Source of the DNA: Ruminococcus sp.
GTDB lineage: Bacteria; Bacillota; Clostridia; Oscillospirales; Ruminococcaceae
Reading direction: 5' to 3'
NCBI GenBank assembly: GCA_017475555.1
Contig: JAFVFL010000014.1
Location: forward strand, 1 to 63,919
DNA: 63,919 nucleotides
Below the pieces are notes generated by a model. That model was not told the DNA's origin. It was given only the letters and a program-made list of their open reading frames with translations, and did no database searches. Position 1 is the first letter of the stretch. Every line of letters begins with the position of its first letter. This document shows, in pieces, positions 43,409-52,012 of the stretch. Position numbers and translations under genes: made by a program.

Positions 43409-45949
43409 GTGAAAATGATAAGAAAACTATTCAGGGCTGCTGAAAGAACGGCAGCTGTACTGATATCAACCGTTATTATGATCTCCATTGCTGCCGGAGG
43501 TCATTCCTATGCCGAGGATCTCAGCACAAGATACAGGCTGTACGGCAGGGATAATCTTGATGTAGTGTTTGTGCTCGACGGCAGCGGCTCGATGGAGACT
43601 GCCGACAAAAATAAGCTTGCCGCTGAAATGGTGGGGCTTTTTATCAGATTCTGTGATTTTGAGACGTGCAGAGCAGGCTTTGTCGAGTATTCACATGAGC
43701 TTGTGGCAGAGCACGAGCTGACAGATATGAGCACTGAGGCTGCAAGAAATTCTTTCCTTGAAAGTGTAAGTGCCATTGATTACGACCCTTCAGCCGATAC
43801 TGATATAGCCCTCGGACTAACTGAGGCCATGGAGATACACAAGAGAGGCATGAGCAAGGACAGGAGCCCGCTCATCATACTCCTGAGTGACGGAAGGACT
43901 GATCTTCCTAAGGGACCGAGGACTGTTGAGGAATCTGATGCAGAGCTTGACAGAACGACTGCGGAGCTGAAGGAGCTTGGGATCCCTGTGTTCACTGTGG
44001 GACTGAACAGCAGCAAGGATGATGAAAATGTCCCGGAGAGCAAGAAGCTCGATACTGCTTCGATGAGGAGCATTGCCGAAAAGACCGGTGCTGTCCGCAT
44101 AGAAGGAAATAAGACCGAGCCGGGCACATACGAGGTAACTAAGGCGGAGCAGCTTTTAGGTGTTGTTACTGATATATATTCCCAGGTGGGAAAGGTGAGC
44201 ATCGAGAATATTGATGCTTCAGAGGAAGGAGAATGGCTTGTATTCCCGTTCAATATAAAGAACAGCAGCATATTCTTCGTGAATATTTACATAGAATCAA
44301 AGGCTCCGATCACTGAGATAAAGCTCTCAGATCCGTCCGGAGAGGATGTTCCGCTGAGCAATTCTGATAAGCTCTATTATACCCCGACAAACAATTATAC
44401 GCTTATTAAGCTGTTTTCCCCGGCGTCCGGTCCGTGGCAGCTGAGAGTAAAGGGAGTAAGCAAAAGCGATATCAGCGTTACCTTCCTCGGTACGTATGAT
44501 CTGTATGCGGTACAGACACCGAGCTCGAATCAGGAGATAATCACCGGCGGCAAGGTGCATTTTGCTGCGGCTCTTTTCAATGAGGACGGAAGGATCTCCG
44601 ATGTAGACCTGATCGCCTCGCTGACCGGCTCTGTTGAAAAATACAGAAACGGCGAGGAGCCTGAGGTCATTGCTATGGATTCAAACAACGACGGCTCGTT
44701 CAGCAGGGATATCACCTTCAATGTTCCGGGGACATATGTGGTCAGCTCAGTTATTTCGGCTTCTGACGGCAGCTTCCGCAAGGAGAGCGGGTCTGTTTTT
44801 GTGACTGTTGTTGAGGCATTTGAGGAGGCTTATGCAGAGCAGCAGCTTTCGGCTGATATGGTACGGGCTGGCTCAGAGAGCGTGGAAATAACAGCCGGAC
44901 TGTACTACAGATCGGCACTTCTGAGCAAGGACAGCATTTCTGATGATATGACGGCTTCGGTCTATATTGAGCCGTTTGATGACCAGGAGCTGGAGATCGC
45001 ACCGATACAGGCTCAGCAGCAGGACGACGGTACATTCACTGCGAGCTTCACGCCGCCGAAGAGGGGACGCTACACCATATATACTGTATTCAAGAATACT
45101 ACTGATCTGAAGGAAATAAAAAGCAGTCAGAGCGTTCTTTCGGCCTCACGTGCCGATATCACGTCGGTAAGTGACACCTATGTTTCGGTTTACTCGCTCC
45201 CGTTCTGCACCTCAAAGGAGATAAGCCTGAGCAGGTATTTCAGCTGGGATACGGGAGACAAGACTGAGACTGCTGTATACCCATCAGAGTCGGGCGGATA
45301 TATCGCAGAGCTTGTGAAGGATAAGCCTGATACTGTAAAGGTATCCGGAAAGGGCTTCGGCAGCGGCAGCTTTATCATCGGCATGAAGTACGCTGATTCC
45401 GACAGCGAGACAAGAATGACAGTCCATGTAAAAGTAAAAAATGCTCTGATACCGATATTTCTTGCTATCATAGCCATCATGGCTGTGATACTTATTGTAA
45501 AGCTCATTCTCTGGAGACTGCACCCTGCTATCCCGGAGCTTGATCTCACTCTGAGAGTTCCCGCAGCAAGGAGCGATGTGAGACAGCCTCCGCATTTCAG
45601 GCTGAATATCCCGGCAGGCACGAAAAAGACTGATCTGATGAGTGCTCTTAAAAACGATGAGTTCAACTATGAGAGCATTTCCGGTGCAATTGCTGATCTG
45701 GAGATAGGCGGTCTTCTCAGCAGGATACATCTTGAGGGCGGAAGCTCAGGCTCGCTGATAATCACTACAGATGCCCGGAAAAATGACGGAGTTACCATAG
45801 ATAATGAAAAGGTCACCGGAAAGAGAAGCGATACTATCACTCAGGACGGCGAGAATGTCTGGGAGGCGAATTATTCATGCAGGGATTCTGCCGGCAATGA
45901 GAACAGAGTGACCGGAAAGCTTATAATCAGGCTTATAGATAACAGGTAA
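43409..45949 (+). CDS. Membrane-anchored von Willebrand factor A domain protein
   Basis: The GTG at 43409 follows CAGGAGG at the right distance. The 846 residues begin with a signal peptide (cleavage near SYAED, about residue 34). A vWA domain at about residues 48-240 has an intact MIDAS: DGSGSM near 56, Thr in DPSADTDIALGL near 130 and Asp in LLSDGRTD near 160. Several Ig-like beta domains follow outside (about 260-670), then one helix (LIPIFLAIIAIMAVILIVKL, about 678-700) and a cytoplasmic C-terminal part of about 140 residues. So it presents a metal-dependent adhesion domain outside and contacts cytoplasmic partners, possibly the tubulin-like and GTPase proteins encoded next. Confidence 0.9.
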   Translation: MKMIRKLFRAAERTAAVLISTVIMISIAAGGHSYAEDLSTRYRLYGRDNLDVVFVLDGSGSMETADKNKLAAEMVGLFIRFCDFETCRAGFVEYSHELVAEHELTDMSTEAARNSFLESVSAIDYDPSADTDIALGLTEAMEIHKRGMSKDRSPLIILLSDGRTDLPKGPRTVEESDAELDRTTAELKELGIPVFTVGLNSSKDDENVPESKKLDTASMRSIAEKTGAVRIEGNKTEPGTYEVTKAEQLLGVVTDIYSQVGKVSIENIDASEEGEWLVFPFNIKNSSIFFVNIYIESKAPITEIKLSDPSGEDVPLSNSDKLYYTPTNNYTLIKLFSPASGPWQLRVKGVSKSDISVTFLGTYDLYAVQTPSSNQEIITGGKVHFAAALFNEDGRISDVDLIASLTGSVEKYRNGEEPEVIAMDSNNDGSFSRDITFNVPGTYVVSSVISASDGSFRKESGSVFVTVVEAFEEAYAEQQLSADMVRAGSESVEITAGLYYRSALLSKDSISDDMTASVYIEPFDDQELEIAPIQAQQQDDGTFTASFTPPKRGRYTIYTVFKNTTDLKEIKSSQSVLSASRADITSVSDTYVSVYSLPFCTSKEISLSRYFSWDTGDKTETAVYPSESGGYIAELVKDKPDTVKVSGKGFGSGSFIIGMKYADSDSETRMTVHVKVKNALIPIFLAIIAIMAVILIVKLILWRLHPAIPELDLTLRVPAARSDVRQPPHFRLNIPAGTKKTDLMSALKNDEFNYESISGAIADLEIGGLLSRIHLEGGSSGSLIITTDARKNDGVTIDNEKVTGKRSDTITQDGENVWEANYSCRDSAGNENRVTGKLIIRLIDNR

Positions 45950-45974
45950 TATACTGCAAAAAAGGAGTAGGAAT

Positions 45975-48900
45975 ATGAGCATTATCAGTGATGCATTTAC
46001 CCTTTCGAGTGCCGGAGGAGTCTATTTCGAGGGATCAAGGATCGAGTCACAGGCTACCGATATTTTCCTTTTCATAGGTCTTGGCGGAACCGGAAACGAG
46101 GAGCTGCTTCATGTCAAGAATCAGGTACACAACAGAATGAAGCTGCCGACTGACAGAAAGACCGGTCTTCCTGTTGCGGATATACCGAAAAATATGGCTT
46201 TTGTCGCTATTGATACGGATTACAATGATGTAGAGAATAAGCATTATCTGAATACAAGCTTTTCAAAGGACGGCTCTGAGATACTTGAGATAGGCTCTTC
46301 TCCGCATACGAATTATGAGGCTATCGTCAGGTCGTTCAAGCGGTATAAGGACAATGGTGCGGATTTTGCACAGTGGATCAACCCTGATGTGAGGGCAAAG
46401 GGCGGTGTAAACGGAGCAGGTGCAAGACGGGCGATAGGCAGAGTTGGCGTGTTCCATAATTACAGCAAGATATCGCAGAGGATAAACAGCGTTATAAACA
46501 ATCTCAGGGTCGCAAATCCGGGAGCGAACTCGCTGAGGATATTTCTCTTTGCAGGTATTGCAGGCGGCACAGGCTCAGGCTCGTTCATCGACATAGGATA
46601 TCTTGTCAAGAAGGCTGGAGTTACTGCTATGCCGACAAGTCAGCTTTTCGGTTATTTCTTTCTCCCGGACGTCAATGACAGCCACGGCGGAAACAGTGAT
46701 AATCATGAGGCAAACGGCTATGCAGCTCTGAAGGAGCTTGACTATCTTATGGAGAGTGCGGAGTATGGTATCACGTTCGAGCAGAAATACTCCGGCTCAG
46801 CGTCGGATAAGATATATGCTGACTTTGCTCCGTTTGATTTCTGCCACCTTATAGACCTTGAGGACGTCGGGAACAATGCACATGGCTACAATGACGTATT
46901 GGAGTCTGTAGCTTCAAGTGTGTTCGTATATGCTGCAAACGATCCTGGCAGGGGAGTCGATACCCCGACCTCTCTGAAATCACTTTATGACAACGTTGCA
47001 CAGCAGCTTTCGATCTCGGATTCCGCTTCTGTGTATGCGGCGAATTATGCCTATATCTCGCCGAGCTGTACTATCCGGAGGATCCCGTATATAGAGATAA
47101 ATACGCTCATTGCTGCACGTATGTTCGAGCTGTTTGAGGATACACTGTTCGTCAATCAGGTGACGAGTGAGAGCTTTGCACAGGATATGCACGCTATGAA
47201 CCTCGGTGCCGGCACGGAACAGCTTGAATACGATCTCACTGCTGAGCTTGAAAGGGCAAGACCGAGGAGGCACTCGCTTGAAAGTGACGTGTACAAGTAC
47301 GGCAGCATATGGGCGGCAGGGAACACGTATGACGGGAATCCGGCTTATCGTGATGCGTATGATGATACTGTACAGTACAGAAGCAGCATAAATGCCAGCC
47401 TGGGTGCGGCGGAGAGCTATTTTGAGGGCTCGTTCCGTGCATATCTGAATGCCAAGTTCAAGGATCTGAGCAGAGGCCCGATATATCTGAAGGATATGGT
47501 AAAGGGGCTTCAGGAGGAAAATCTTGTGGGTCTGCTGCGGGATCAAGCTCTGCATTTCAATGAGGTCAGGATCACCTCCGGAGAGCAGGCTGACAAGGCA
47601 AAGCAGAAGCTCGTTAAGTTTTTCGACAACGGCATGGGTGCGAATATGCTCAGAAAGGGTAATGCCAATAATGATTATCTCAATGCACTTTCCTTATGGC
47701 GGGCACGCTGCTTCGATGAGGATAAATATGCCAATCTGAGCAGGCTCGCATCCTACCTTGCAGACCGCTTTGAGATCTACTATGACAGGATACTTGAGCC
47801 TTTGGCAGCGTGTCTTGAGGAAATGAGGACTGTTTTCAGAGATGACCTGAGGTATCTTACTGTGCAGGAAAGTGCCAGAATGCAGGATCCTGACCCGTCG
47901 ATACTTATTTATCCTCTTGAATTTGAACGGAAGCATGAGGTGGAGTTTAATTATGCGGTAAACACTGCTGAGAACACCTTCCTTGAAAGACTGCACAAGG
48001 ATATGAGGTACTGGGTAAAGACGGATATCGACAATGTTGACAGCACGCTTACTGCAAATCCTGATATCCCCGGCTGCTTTTCAAGATTCATCTCAGACTG
48101 CTTCACCAGGATATATTCAAGGATCACTATGGAGGACGTGCTTGAGAGTATCTCTGATGCACAGCAGCCGATCGGGGATAGGACGTATGAGCTTATACAG
48201 GATATGTTCAACGAGGCGTTTCCGCTCTTTGCGGTCAATACCCATGATGCCGAGACAGGCGATGTCGGAATGATCTCTGTACCTGACAGCTGCCCGACAA
48301 TACTTGCACAGGCTAAGAATTTTGTGGAGAATACCGGTATAAAGCTGGAGATAAAGGTCAGCAGCGAGAGAAGCTACCTCTCCGTTACAAAGCTGAGAGC
48401 AGGATATGCACTGTTTCAGAACAAGTACATCGGTGAATGGGAGGACAGGTACGAGGATTTTGCGGCTCCGGACAGGGATACAGCAAAATATATGCACCTT
48501 TATGACGGCTGGTACAGCAAACTGCCAAGTCCTTATCCGAAGAATACATGGATAGACGGACATACCTGTGAGCATACTTCTGACGTAAGTACGGAGCTTG
48601 ATTCGGATTTTGACAAGTGCATGAGCAGAGGCATCATCATACAGACCTCCGGCAGGCAGGCTGTCCTTATGCTGCCGGATATGACAAAGCTTTCGGGTAT
48701 TAAGCTTTACGGCACTATTGCTAACAAATCACGGCAGCTCGATACTATCGAAAGAGAGCTGTGGCAGCAAAGGGAAAGCACGATCCCCACGGTATCAGAG
48801 ATGACCGCAGAGGACAGGAAAAAGTACCTTGTGATGAGCGGAAAGGGCACATCTCCGGTCGATGCTGTGGAGAATATCAAGGCGAATATTGTCCGGCTGC

Positions 48901-49442
48901 CGCATATCAGCTCGGAGATACACAAATGCTGTGAGATACTTGACAGGCTTGACAGGATACGCAGACAGGAGATCGGCGACCCGTTCCTTTTTGTAAAGGC
49001 GATCGTATGCGAGCTTATCAGTGTAGAGCCGAGCACTAAGGACGTAGTTCTAAGACCCTCACCCGGTTCTCCGGTAAGCATGGTGATACTTGACGGTGCA
49101 GAGGATACGCTGGTGAGGAGAGACAGCCCTGAGTATTATTATTATTTCTACGTAAGATTTATAAGGAAGATACACGGTGAGACGAATGGTACTGACTGGG
49201 GCAAGGCGATATCTGACAGCTGGAGAGCACTGATGGCGAGTGCGAATATTGACGATAATATCCGCTCCGGCGTTATTGATGATATCAAATCCTATGGTAC
49301 CACGCTCAGAGGATATACGGAGGAGTACGACAAGCTTCGCCATACTGAGCCGGATCCTCGCCAGAAAAAGTATTACGAGGATATCTACACGCTTTATATG
49401 TCGTGCTTTGAGGTACTCGGGACACTGTATGCGTCTGTTTAA
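45975..49442 (+). CDS. Giant tubulin/FtsZ-like protein
   Basis: This 1155-residue protein carries two nucleotide-binding loops of the tubulin superfamily: FIGLGGTGNEEL near residues 32-43 (T1-like) and AGIAGGTGSGSFIDIGY near residues 192-208 (the GGTGSG T4 signature). This fits the bacterial tubulin-like family Pfam calls Tubulin_2 (name from memory). FtsZ has about 380 residues, so some 750 C-terminal residues are extra and helical, without a recognisable enzyme domain. AAGGAG stands before the ATG. It lies between the vWA gene and two orphan genes in the same direction. Whether it polymerises is unknown. Confidence 0.82.
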   Translation: MSIISDAFTLSSAGGVYFEGSRIESQATDIFLFIGLGGTGNEELLHVKNQVHNRMKLPTDRKTGLPVADIPKNMAFVAIDTDYNDVENKHYLNTSFSKDGSEILEIGSSPHTNYEAIVRSFKRYKDNGADFAQWINPDVRAKGGVNGAGARRAIGRVGVFHNYSKISQRINSVINNLRVANPGANSLRIFLFAGIAGGTGSGSFIDIGYLVKKAGVTAMPTSQLFGYFFLPDVNDSHGGNSDNHEANGYAALKELDYLMESAEYGITFEQKYSGSASDKIYADFAPFDFCHLIDLEDVGNNAHGYNDVLESVASSVFVYAANDPGRGVDTPTSLKSLYDNVAQQLSISDSASVYAANYAYISPSCTIRRIPYIEINTLIAARMFELFEDTLFVNQVTSESFAQDMHAMNLGAGTEQLEYDLTAELERARPRRHSLESDVYKYGSIWAAGNTYDGNPAYRDAYDDTVQYRSSINASLGAAESYFEGSFRAYLNAKFKDLSRGPIYLKDMVKGLQEENLVGLLRDQALHFNEVRITSGEQADKAKQKLVKFFDNGMGANMLRKGNANNDYLNALSLWRARCFDEDKYANLSRLASYLADRFEIYYDRILEPLAACLEEMRTVFRDDLRYLTVQESARMQDPDPSILIYPLEFERKHEVEFNYAVNTAENTFLERLHKDMRYWVKTDIDNVDSTLTANPDIPGCFSRFISDCFTRIYSRITMEDVLESISDAQQPIGDRTYELIQDMFNEAFPLFAVNTHDAETGDVGMISVPDSCPTILAQAKNFVENTGIKLEIKVSSERSYLSVTKLRAGYALFQNKYIGEWEDRYEDFAAPDRDTAKYMHLYDGWYSKLPSPYPKNTWIDGHTCEHTSDVSTELDSDFDKCMSRGIIIQTSGRQAVLMLPDMTKLSGIKLYGTIANKSRQLDTIERELWQQRESTIPTVSEMTAEDRKKYLVMSGKGTSPVDAVENIKANIVRLPHISSEIHKCCEILDRLDRIRRQEIGDPFLFVKAIVCELISVEPSTKDVVLRPSPGSPVSMVILDGAEDTLVRRDSPEYYYYFYVRFIRKIHGETNGTDWGKAISDSWRALMASANIDDNIRSGVIDDIKSYGTTLRGYTEEYDKLRHTEPDPRQKKYYEDIYTLYMSCFEVLGTLYASV

Positions 49443-49472
49443 GCAGCAACGGCGATATATAGGAGAGTTTAC

Positions 49473-51338
49473 ATGAAAAATGAGGATATACGCCGCATTC
49501 TTGAGGCTAAAACAGATGAGGCTGTCAGGAGATTTATTGACAGCGGGAGCAAGGCTAAATACAGCCCGATGCGGTTTATCATATACACAGTGATCGGAGA
49601 CGCTGAAGGTGCTGAGGCTGATACAGCTGAGATAGCACTGAGAGAGTGTGCCGGAGAGATACTCCATGAGGACGGCGGATTTGCGTGTATAAGGTTCTCA
49701 GGCGGTGAGGCTTCAGCAGAGAGATTTGTTGAGCAGCTTGACAGTGCGGTAGGAACTGCCGCAAGACAGGCAGTGACCCGGAGTGCAAAGATGATAGCGC
49801 TTGTGCCTGTATTCGTGCAGCAGAAGGACTTTGAACAGCTTATTGATGAGTTTTCTGAGGCTCTTGCAAGGGCTGAGGAATACTTTTGCGAGCATGAGCT
49901 TTCATTGATAACAATGCCGTTCGCAGTCACATTCTATAGTCTTGCAAGGGAGAAAAAAGCCTTTATCAGTATGGTTGACGGTGTCCTCAGGGGGGTGAAG
50001 ACCTCGCATATGCTGCTGTGTCTTCTCTCTGACAGGGACAGGAGGGGCTTTGAGGTCAGGACAGATGAGCTGATGAGGATCACTGCACACTGTTCGGTCA
50101 GCCTTTCCTACCAGGACGATGATGTTTCCGTATACGAGAGTACGGCGAACGGTGCGTATTCCGCAAGCTTTCTGTCGATCAAAATGCCGCTTCATACAAT
50201 GCTTCTCTCCAGTATAGGCAGGCTGATAGTCAGGATCGGAAAAAAGCCGGATAACGACAAAGAGCGGCTTTCTAAGCTCGGAAGACTTTTTTCTGAAAGC
50301 GTAAAGAGGATATTCTGGAAGGATACCTATGACCGGCTGCCGCTTTCGGGCAGCTCTGCCGACATCTCACCGATATACAGTATTTCCGACGATGCCGCAG
50401 CTGATGAGCACTATGTCAGCCGGTTCTGCGAGAGGTACTATCTTTCAGCTGTTCCGGTGTCAGACCGGAAGATACAGCGTGATTCCGGAGAGCTGATACA
50501 GGCTTTGCTGAATGAGTATACAAGTACCTACGGCAAGGATATCCACGGACTGAAGATGTTCACAAAACAGGGCGGAGACAACATATTCAGGGAATATATT
50601 GACGAGATAGATGTGATCGGTACAGAAGCGTTCAACTCGAAAACGCTCAAGGCTCAGGCTGCTGATCTGAGAGACAAGCTCAGTGACCGGATACGTGAGG
50701 CTTACCGGCTAATGCTCAGCAGTGAAACAATGGAGGAGCTAAGAAATGGTATCAGCAGAGCTGATGATCTCCTTGAAAGTATAAGCCGGGAGACAATTAT
50801 TATCAGCAATCAGCAGAGAAATGAAAGGCTGATGACACGGCTCTATCCGAACGCTGTGGAAAGTGACGTTACATCTGATGATATGAAGGAGATAGTCGAT
50901 GAGTATATCAGTGTTGTCAGGTGCAATGATGTAACTGATGAAGTTGCTGAAAGGATGATAGACTGTATTATCAGGATAGTCATGGCACGTATAGGCTCGG
51001 ACAGGGAGAATTTTATCAGAGATCTCAGAAAAATGTATGACAGCAGCGATGCCGAAAAAAAGAAAAAAATCATTTCAGGTATCACCAATGGTCTTAGCTC
51101 CTCAATGACTGTGGATCTTGTAAAGGATGACAAGATCATGGCAAGGATCAGTGCCGGAGATAACGACAATTCCGGGCTGCTGAAGGATATTATGGCGAGC
51201 GGAAAAGCCGGAAGGACGGAACACAGGATAAAGGGAATGAACGACAGGATAGATATACTCTGTCTGACCGAGCCTTTCAGCTATGATGTATGTGAAAGAC
51301 CTGAAAGTACCGCAGATAAAATGGAAGAGGTGGATTGA
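49473..51338 (+). CDS. Large cluster protein of unknown function
   Basis: A 621-residue cytoplasmic protein without signal peptide or membrane helix. Residues 1-270 look like a mixed alpha/beta domain (PMRFIIYTVIGDAEG, GFACIRFSGGEASAERF, FAVTFYSLAREKK, SFLSIKMPLHTMLLSS); residues about 330-560 are helical and charged, with coiled-coil potential (LKAQAADLRDKLSDRIREAY). No motif I can name. AGGAGAG precedes the ATG, and the next gene starts one base after its stop. Its constant place between the tubulin-like and GTPase genes suggests an adaptor or regulator. Confidence 0.8.
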   Translation: MKNEDIRRILEAKTDEAVRRFIDSGSKAKYSPMRFIIYTVIGDAEGAEADTAEIALRECAGEILHEDGGFACIRFSGGEASAERFVEQLDSAVGTAARQAVTRSAKMIALVPVFVQQKDFEQLIDEFSEALARAEEYFCEHELSLITMPFAVTFYSLAREKKAFISMVDGVLRGVKTSHMLLCLLSDRDRRGFEVRTDELMRITAHCSVSLSYQDDDVSVYESTANGAYSASFLSIKMPLHTMLLSSIGRLIVRIGKKPDNDKERLSKLGRLFSESVKRIFWKDTYDRLPLSGSSADISPIYSISDDAAADEHYVSRFCERYYLSAVPVSDRKIQRDSGELIQALLNEYTSTYGKDIHGLKMFTKQGGDNIFREYIDEIDVIGTEAFNSKTLKAQAADLRDKLSDRIREAYRLMLSSETMEELRNGISRADDLLESISRETIIISNQQRNERLMTRLYPNAVESDVTSDDMKEIVDEYISVVRCNDVTDEVAERMIDCIIRIVMARIGSDRENFIRDLRKMYDSSDAEKKKKIISGITNGLSSSMTVDLVKDDKIMARISAGDNDNSGLLKDIMASGKAGRTEHRIKGMNDRIDILCLTEPFSYDVCERPESTADKMEEVD

Positions 51339-51339
51339 T

Positions 51340-52011
51340 ATGCCCTTTGAGATCTTTGCTCTTGAGGACGTTGAATGCAGCTTCGGAAACAGCAGCTTCA
51401 CTATAAGCTGGAGAGATCCCGGCGGCAGCTGCATAGTTGCTGCCGCACCGGTCAGCAATATTTCCGATATCAGGATAAATGCCCCAGAAATACGCTTTGA
51501 GAGTGCCGACTGCGGCAGGATAGAGATCAGCTCTAAGGGAGTCGAGATCCAGCATTTCGTGGTTGTGGGGATATCCGGTCTTGAAAAGGACAGCAAGCCC
51601 TCTGCGGCATTTCTTTCAGAGGAGTGCAGAAAATATCCGGACAAGGAGTCTATTACCTGCTGCGGTATCTCTACTATTTGCAGGGTGGTGTACAATATTG
51701 TTGATATTTCGTCTGAAAAAGGCAATGTATCGCAGAAAAAGCTGTTTTTAAGGACTGATTCGGATATTCCCGCCGGTTTTCTCTGTTATGCGTATACATA
51801 TCTCGGAAAAAGATTCATGTTTCCGATAAACAGGGTCATAAAAAGCAGTACCGTGTCCGACAAGCCGCTGCTGACCTTCCGTGTGCCGGTGAATGTCAGT
51901 GACTGCTCTCTTGAGGCACCGGGAACACAGATAAAGCTCGAAAAAAACCGGGGAGAGCATAAGCTGTCAAAATGGCTTAGTAGACATTTTCCACGGATAT
52001 TTGGAGGTTGA
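51340..52011 (+). CDS. Small beta-rich cluster protein of unknown function
   Basis: The ATG at 51340 has GAGGTGG upstream inside the previous gene and gives 223 residues; the longer frame from 51283 is not supported by a site. The product is cytoplasmic and strand-rich (FALEDVECSFGNSSFTISWR, GVEIQHFVVVGISGLEKD, FMFPINRVIKSSTVSDKP), with a CCGIST cysteine pair in the middle and a basic end (LSKWLSRHFPRIFGG). The end could bind membrane or nucleic acid; this is only a composition argument. It starts one base after the previous stop and the GTPase gene follows after one base. Confidence 0.78.
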   Translation: MPFEIFALEDVECSFGNSSFTISWRDPGGSCIVAAAPVSNISDIRINAPEIRFESADCGRIEISSKGVEIQHFVVVGISGLEKDSKPSAAFLSEECRKYPDKESITCCGISTICRVVYNIVDISSEKGNVSQKKLFLRTDSDIPAGFLCYAYTYLGKRFMFPINRVIKSSTVSDKPLLTFRVPVNVSDCSLEAPGTQIKLEKNRGEHKLSKWLSRHFPRIFGG

Positions 52012-52012
52012 T

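Noticed and set aside
43780..44271. 163-codon frame opposite the vWA gene
   Set aside because: Serine-rich complement of an acidic protein, with no start signal.
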